Source: Gigaspora rosea (taxonomy: Eukaryota; Glomeromycota; Glomeromycetes; Diversisporales; Gigasporaceae). From it: a DNA stretch of 64,000 bases. The stretch is taken from NCBI GenBank assembly GCA_003550325.1, contig QKWP01000576.1, positions 128,652-192,651 of the forward strand. The letters are read 5' to 3'. Below, in pieces: positions 57,787-64,000 of this stretch (within the stretch, counting starts at the first letter, position 1; each line of letters opens with the position of its first letter). The notes beneath the pieces are model-generated. The model made no database searches. It was not told the origin of the DNA and saw only the letters and a program-made list of their open reading frames with translations. The position numbers and the translations under genes were made by a program.

Positions 57787-60245
57787 TTAAACCAAACCCG
57801 GGTATACACTATAAATTTTGGAGTTTTCCTTAAGAAATAATATATCATGAACTGTGTCGGGATCTAATTGATTTCTCTTATCGGTAAGTGTATTGCCTGC
57901 ATTCGAAAAGATTCTTTCTGAAGGAACTGATGTGGCCGGGAAAGCCAAATATTTTCTTGCCAGTTGAGAGAGAAAAGGAAATAGTGATCTGTGTTCATTC
58001 CACCAGGTTAACGGATTAACCTTACTATATTCTTCGTCTTTAATATGATATTTAGGGATTTGAGGTAGATTATCATAAAGAGCCACTTCTTCTTCAACCG
58101 AGGATGAATTTTCATTTGCAATTAAAATATCATTATCATCGTCATAAAATGAAGCAAAAAAAGAAGAATTAGTGCTTGATGGTTCTGTTTCTTGAATAGA
58201 AGTTGATCGTTCCTGGTTATCATATAAAGTATAAAGATAAGTAAGAGTTTCATTTTTTTTAGCAGATGTTATATAACTCATTTTTTTGAATCTTGGATCT
58301 AAAAAATAAGCTATAAGGCTATTAAGTGATGGTTCAAACCATCTTGATAGCATTGATTCATTAATTTTATGGCAACAAGCTTTTACTGTTATCGACGTTA
58401 TTGTTGGATAAAAATCTCGTAAATGGCGTGAAAGCTTAATAAGGGTAGGTATCATCATTCCTAAAGTAGGATATTGATTTCCTCCAATATATCCTGTTGC
58501 TTGTGCGAAAGGATGTAAAAGTTTTGCTAATTCATCTAATGAATTCCATTCTTCAGTTGATAAGAGAGTTTCTGAAATTTTTAAACTATCTTGCCTTTCT
58601 TGTCGATTAACACTTTGCCTTAAATCATCAGCCAACTGTATAATAGCATTATGAAGAAGAAGAAGATTTTTTAAAAGGTTGTAAGTTGAACTCCAACGAG
58701 TTCTAGTATCACTTGAAAGGGGGTTGACTGGATGCTGTGGATTTAATTCGGCTTGTAGTCTGCGAAGTTTTTCACGATATTTATCCCGATTTACAAAATT
58801 ATTTAACATTTTTGCTTTATTAATTAAATCATCAACTTCTTTAATATTAAATCCATCTCCTAATGCAAGCTGAATTGAATGTGCCGTGCAGCCTACATGT
58901 AGAGTTATAAAGTGATTAAATTTTATGTAAGTATAAAATTTTATTAAAGTATTTTGTATCAATTACATTTTTAATAACTTAATTCGATAGTAGAGATTTT
59001 TTATCAATTATTATTTTTAATAACAAAAATTTAAAATTTTAAATTCGTATATAGCTCTTGGAGAAAATATACACAAGAAAATTATAATTTGTAAGTTTTA
59101 ATTATATTTTTTTTTAAATTTAAAATTATGTTTGTTTTAATTGATAAAATCTTAAAAACGAAATTTGACGAATATTAGAATCTAATTGTTATAATATAGT
59201 CCTACCTATATGCTCGATATTGAGCTGATCCATTGCTTTAGTCATTGAAGATGCATTATCCGTTGAAGCTCCAAATAGTTTATTATATATACCCCACTGG
59301 TCAAAAAGTTGTCGACAGAAATCTTCAATCCGATCACCTGTATGAGGGTAATCGAACTTTTGGATTGTAAGAAGAGCTTGGTATAAAATAAATTCAGGAC
59401 CAATCCAATGAATAGTTACTGCAATATAAGGTTGATGAAATTGGGACCACAGATCCGTCGTAAAGCAAAAGGAATTCATCGTTGTTTGTAATAGATTTTT
59501 AAGTTGTTGCTCAGCAAAAAGCACTGATTGCATTAATTTTTCTTTTAACTGATCAATGCAGGGAAACATAAACCTTGGTTCACATTCAAGAATCATATCT
59601 CGAAAGCAATTATTAGTGGTAGCATAAAATGATTGGAGATCATCTACAACCCATGCTAAAATACGATTTGTAATTTTATCACGTTTTGAAGATGGTAAGG
59701 GTGTTTTTTTATTTAAAAAGTCATGCAACGATGATTGATTTGAAGCTATATTAATTAATTGATTATTGTTATTATTTGTTTCAGTGGGCAAAATTCTATG
59801 AATTTGGCGTAAATGAGATTTTAAGTTTCCTGTTCCAGTTGATAACTCATATTCTTGATTACAGGTATCTTCATTACCATCTTCATTTGTTGTTTTAACT
59901 TTGCAATATATTTTTTTTTCAACTTTATTTCGTCTAAAATAATTCCATACCCAACTTTTACTAGGTCTCGATTTTTTGTTGCGTGTAAAAGCTTTTTTTT
60001 TTTATTCTTTTACCTAGACTATTAGTAATAACAGTAACGCCATTATTTTGTGATGTGGATTGTTCAGGTGAGCTTGAGTTTGATTCAATGTCTGGGCCGT
60101 TTGGATTCTCTGATATATCTGACACATTTGATTCATTTGACAAAGCTATAATATCATTGTTATAAGAATCAAGCTGATATTGATCGTCTAATGACATTTT
60201 GATACTAAAAAATTTGTTTACAAAACATAGAAATTTTTCTATCAC
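57787..60245 (-). CDS. hAT transposase (BED finger, RNase H-like core), one intron
   Basis: Cut-and-paste transposase. The N-terminal part (start at 60197 or 60245) is acidic and Ser/Asn-rich. Then comes a BED zinc finger: SWVWNYF, a Cys pair, and LKSHLRQIH (about 59800-59960). The catalytic core has TTDLWSQ (first Asp), GASTDNAS (second Asp), and CTAHSIQLAL restored by splicing a 313-base intron (58893-59205, donor GTAGGA, acceptor TGTAG). LLHPFAQATGYIGG follows, with the Glu block. The C-terminal dimerisation region has KYLAFPATSVPSERIFSNAG and ends at 57787. The only break seen is a single-base length change in a run of 11 T (59993-60003) between the N-terminal part and the BED finger; a sequencing error there is possible. 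Key residues are kept. Confidence 0.88.
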
Positions 60246-60365
60246 AGAACAAAAAAAAAATCAAATTATTTTAATTAATTTCGTTGTCATCTTTATTTAT
60301 TTATATTTAATCACATTATATTATATATTAATTAATTATTTTTTTATAGATACATATTTGATTAA

Positions 60366-60475
60366 GGGCGTTCTCAAGCACCTACCTCAATGGACTCAAT
60401 AACGAATTTGATTAGTCTGTTTGATCAAAATAGCCAATCAGGTTTTTTATTGAATTCATTGAGTTGAGAACGCCC
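60366..60475. mobile_element. Foldback MITE, first of a tandem pair
   Basis: GGGCGTTCTCAAGCACC at the left pairs with GAGAACGCCC at the right; arms also share CTCAATGGACTCAATAA. About 110 bases. Confidence 0.75.
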
Positions 60476-60476
60476 T

Positions 60477-60593
60477 AAAGGTATTTTCAAGCACCTGCCT
60501 TAATGGACTTAATAACGAACCTGATTAGTCAGTTTAATCAAACTAGTCAATCAGATTTTATTGAGTTCATTGAGGTGGGTGCTTTAGAACACC
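60477..60593. mobile_element. Foldback MITE, second of a tandem pair
   Basis: A diverged copy of the preceding one in the same orientation (TTTTCAAGCACCTGCC ... GAGGTGGGTGCTTTAGAAC), abutting it with about one base between. Confidence 0.7.
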
Positions 60594-61084
60594 ATAATTC
60601 GTGTTATCAGCAAGTGATAGATTGTTTTAAAACTTCACAATTAGAATTAGACATACGATTGTTACTTTTTGAATAGCTATGTATAGCGACAAGCATTGCA
60701 AATTTTTGTCTATACGCTTCGCTAAAGAAATAGATTCGGCCAAGGCAGCCCCAAAGTGGTGGCATCTTACAGCATGATAATCATACCATACAGAGTAATT
60801 GGCTTTTCGTAAGATAGTCCTGAAATGTGGCACTAATAGATGTAGGGAACCCATGATCGTTCATTTTTATGATCATGCAAGACGATAATATTATTTTGGA
60901 GGATTCTTTGGCTAACTCAAAAAGATAACAATTGTATGTATAATTTTGGTACTTTTCTGAATGGCGAAAAAGACAGTATGGTGTAATAATTACCATGAAC
61001 AATAGCAGTGCATATATTTATGTACGCATACATACATATACTTGCATCTGCTATTGTTCATGAGTTTATATTAGCTTCGAGTAG

Positions 61085-61422
61085 CGATGGGAATTTCTAA
61101 TTATTAATTAGGAATTACGTACGTATTAACTAAAAAATTAATTAATAAATTAACAATATTTTCTAAGCTAATTATCTAATATGCATAAAACATCTTCGTA
61201 GAAAATGGATCAATAGTTTTTTTTTTACGGGAACTATTATTGATTAATTTTTATCGCTACAAAATCATTTTTATATTAGAGTATATAAAAAAATATATTT
61301 TGATTCGCTGATTACACATTCTATCGATACTTTCTATGCATATTAGATAATTCATTTATTAATTGTTAAAAATGATTAACTATTTCATGTTATTAGCAAT
61401 TAATAATTAGAAATTCCCATCG
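61085..61422. mobile_element. Foldback element inside the hAT transposon
   Basis: CGATGGGAATTTCTAATTAT at the left, its complement at the right; inner arms share CTAATATGCATA and ATTAGATAAT. No ORF, no certain duplication. Confidence 0.65.
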
Positions 61423-61450
61423 TTAGCTTGAATATACAGGAACTTGAGAC

Positions 61451-61634
61451 TAGAGTCCCAATCCAGTTTGCATTTATCCGAATAATTATCAGATATTCGG
61501 ATATCCATTTACTATCCATTTACTATTGATTATCTGAATATCTGTCAGATTATCCGGATATCAATAATAAACAGATATTCGAATAAATCAGGTATGGATA
61601 AATGGATGCCAGATTTATCCGGATTGGAACTCTA
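61451..61634. mobile_element. hAT-type MITE (TAGAGTYCCAATCC family), copy 1
   Basis: TAGAGTCCCAATCCAG at the left, complement of TAGAGTTCCAATCCGG at the right; GATATCCGGAT/ATTATCCGGATA words repeat inside. The flanks CTTGAGAC and CTTGAGAA agree at 7 of 8. Confidence 0.85.
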
Positions 61635-62053
61635 CTTGAGAAAGTAAAAGAATTTGGTTCTTGGTCTTTGAACAGAATAATTAATAATTGGCGAGTATAC
61701 TTTATTTTTTTTTATTATATATTTTGATTTATTTTACTTATTGTTAATTTCTCAAAAATGAGTACGATTCTAACAACTTGAATTTGGGATGTTGATTTTT
61801 TATACTAATGATTTCATTATTGTTATGGTTCAGGAAATTTTAATAGAATTCTAGACTTGAGCAATAATAGAATCTAATTACTTTAATATACAGATTTAAC
61901 AATAAGAAATTACAATTTATTTTAATTCTCATTTTACTGAAGAATAACTGAATCTTAAAAATAAATATGCGAATACAAGGTTCTTGAGAGTTTAACAAAT
62001 GGTGTTTTTATTAAAATTACATATGCTACGATAAATTCTAAGTTGATCAATTA

Positions 62054-62246
62054 TAGAGTTCCAATCTATTAAGCATTGATTCAGATAACTATCAAATACC
62101 CGGATCTGAGATATTTTCCATTTACTTTCTATTTATTATCGATATCTGGATACCTGTTGGATTATCCGGATATTTGAGCGATCTGAATTATCCAGATAAT
62201 TAGATATGGATAAACATATAATGGATTTATCCGGGTTGGAACTCTA
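62054..62246. mobile_element. hAT-type MITE (TAGAGTYCCAATCC family), copy 2
   Basis: TAGAGTTCCAATCTATT at the left, complement of TAGAGTTCCAACCCGG at the right, the same interior words as copy 1. The flanks ATCAATTA and ATCAATTC agree at 7 of 8. Confidence 0.85.
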
Positions 62247-62568
62247 ATCAATTCCTGAAGCTAGCTTATTAAAGTTATAAATGTGCAAAAAGTATGCAAA
62301 TTTAGAGATAAATAATTGAATTTTAAATAAAATTTATCTTGGATTATATTAAGTATTATAAAAGTTATATATGAAAATTATATATATATTGTAATTATAT
62401 ATTGTATATTATATAGTTATTATATTAGCCATTAGTTAGCCACTTAGCCGATATTTTTATCAGCTGGCTAAGCCAGCCGATAAAAACCAATCGGCTTGTA
62501 ACACTAGTACGCGGTTTGTATGTGATTAGTTGTATGTTAAGTGATAATAATTTTTAGATTAAAAATTT

Positions 62569-62936
62569 AATAATTCTTACAAATTATAAATACAGAAATA
62601 GATATGTAGTCCTAACCGTTTGATAGGTTCGGAAAAGCTTGCTCCTTTGTTTTTTTTTTTTTAAGAAACAAACATATATTAGGGTTCTTCCACGTTTAGA
62701 TGAAAAGAAACGGCTCTATAGATACATATAAGTTATTAATTTCAATATATAGAATAATTCTTACAAATTACAAATACAGAAATAGATATGTAGCCCAACC
62801 GCTTGATAAGTTCGGAAAAGCTTGCTCCTTTGTTTTTTTTTAAGAAATAAAAGTTTCACGTTTAGACGAAAAGTAATTTCAATATATAGCATCATCAAAT
62901 TGGTGTAACAATTTTAGCTATATGACATAATTAAAA
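62569..62936. repeat. Direct duplication with a 184-base period
   Basis: AATAATTCTTACAAATTA starts at 62569 and again at 62753; both copies go on with AAATACAGAAATAGATATG and TTCGGAAAAGCTTGCTCC and a T-run. Two copies in tandem just outside the hAT element. No ORF. Confidence 0.75.
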
Positions 62937-63016
62937 TCAAAACAGTCGACTTATTGATAATTAAAATTTACTATAATTTCACCATAAGTGTGCGCCATAA
63001 GTTTAGTATGAATTGT

Positions 63017-63211
63017 CATCAATTACCGTAATTTACCGTGTAAGATACCCGGGTACTTCTTAAACTAAACCCGAAAAACAGGTTTATACAGGTTATTTTC
63101 CACAAAACAGCCAATAAAATTGCGATAAACTTGAAATGGACCCGGTATAAATCAAGGGGGTACCGATCAAGGGGGTATTTTCCACGGTAATTTACGGTAG
63201 ATGACTTCACA
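63017..63211. mobile_element. Foldback MITE with ACCGTAA ends
   Basis: ACCGTAATTTACCGTG near the left, its complement CACGGTAATTTACGGT near the right, and GATACCCGGGTAC/GGGGGTACCGATC inside. The short minus-strand frame over it is a by-product. Confidence 0.7.
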
Positions 63212-63332
63212 TAAATTATGCATTTTTGTCAGTAATTTAAATGACTTTTAATATGATTTAAGTGCAACAATATGAGATAACTTGTTTTTATATCATTTCA
63301 ATCAAAATCTGCCTATATGTTTATGTTGAAAG

Positions 63333-63994
63333 CATGACACGTTGGGGTGTTCGGTCAACTATGTAAATCAAAACTATATGTGGTACCATATAAAAATTAA
63401 TCATTAAGGATTTTTTTTGAATTTAATGATCAGGATAGTGATCGATAGTGACTGGGATTATTTATCACTTTTTATATATAATTTAATAGTAAAGAGTGAC
63501 TTGAGTGTTTTTAGATGTCTAGAGCGAATAGCTTAATTTTTCTTAATTATTTTAACATAAATCGATTCTTAAACACCTTTATAACAAAGTTACGTTGAAA
63601 CTTTTTTAACATTAATATTTAAATTTCATGCTGACTCTTTACACAAATTCTGTTTCATGTTGTAACTATTCTAAGAGAAGTATTTTTATTGTGGGCAAAA
63701 AATTTAATGCTAGAATACAATATTGTTAACGTAACTTTGTTATAAAGGTGTTTAAGAATCGATTTATGCTAAAATAATTGAAAAAAGTAAACTATTCGCT
63801 CTAGACATCTAAAAGCATACAAGTCATTCCTTACTATTAAATTATATATAAAAAATGATAAATACCCCAGCCACTATCTTGATCATTATCCTGACCATTA
63901 AATTCAAAAAAAATCTCCAATTATTAATTTTCATATAATACCACATATAGTTTTGTCAAACATTGTTGACCGAATACTCCAATGACACGTGCAG
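63333..63994. mobile_element. Long foldback element with arms of about 265 bases
   Basis: Arms share GTTCGGTCAAC, TATATGTGGTA, TGATCAGGATAGTGAT, AGATGTCTAGAGCGAAT and GATTCTTAAACACC, facing each other around a centre near 63663. The arms differ at scattered positions. No ORF. Confidence 0.8.
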
Positions 63995-64000
63995 CATAAT

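Larger units (their letters stand above)
56540..62506 (-). mobile_element. hAT DNA transposon, nearly whole, perfect 8-base duplication
   Basis: 5967 bases with ends TAGTGTTACAAGCCGGCT and the complement of TAGTGTTACAAGCCGATT. GTACGCGG stands directly before (56532-56539) and after (62507-62514). Subterminal GCCGGCT/AGCCAGCC words repeat inside both ends, the expected transposase-binding sites. It carries a BED-type transposase gene (minus, 57787-60245). Later insertions inside it are a 9-base-duplication MITE (56655-57244), twin foldback MITEs (60366-60593), a foldback (61085-61422) and two hAT-type MITEs (61451-61634 and 62054-62246). Without these it would be about 4.4 kb. Confidence 0.95.

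Overview
The window looks like a repeat-rich, very AT-rich piece of a filamentous fungal nuclear genome. The best match I can suggest is an arbuscular mycorrhizal fungus of the Rhizophagus type (Glomeromycotina). The reasons are the low GC content, short (about 70 base) GT-AG introns, a secreted Kelch-repeat gene, a Helitron with a DUF6570-like region, BED-finger hAT transposons, several LINEs and very many foldback elements. This assignment is inference from gene style; no species-specific marker was read. I saw no tRNA or rRNA.

Only one host gene looks whole: a four-exon secreted Kelch protein (5941-7142, minus). A second host sequence is a broken fragment of the NST1 salt-stress family (41185-41525). 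Two short unassigned ORFs (8380-8589 and 13008-13394) are weak. Everything else recognisable is mobile.

Region by region: 1-2246 is a LINE with a readable endonuclease domain, running off the left edge. 2247-3330 is an array of palindromic 327-base units. 3946-4875 is a 5'-truncated LINE with a 14-base target duplication. 5941-7142 is the Kelch gene. 7576-13000 holds MITEs, including a hAT-type one with an 8-base duplication. 14776-21976 is a decayed Helitron: DUF6570-like region, HUH Rep, PIF1 helicase, and an OB-fold gene on the opposite strand. 22968-26600 holds GC-rich repeat elements and MITEs. 26601-32354 is a mosaic of foldback elements nested in each other, including four 339-base palindromic units. 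32618-41140 is T-rich and G/T-rich low complexity plus another palindromic array. 41741-44510 is an old LINE. 44892-54460 is a Ty3-type LTR retrotransposon fossil with both LTRs. 54887-55490 is a second Helitron helicase relic. 56540-62506 is a nearly whole hAT transposon with a perfect 8-base duplication and other elements inserted in it. 62569-64000 holds further repeats and a long foldback.

Two themes run through the window. First, nine insertions carry 8-base duplications (six exact, three or so slightly diverged), so hAT-type transposition has been the main builder here. Second, inverted repeats at every scale share pieces of sequence. In particular, a core of about 35 bases recurs more than a dozen times across otherwise different foldback families between 26.7 and 32.2 kb. 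That core is the least explained signal in the window.
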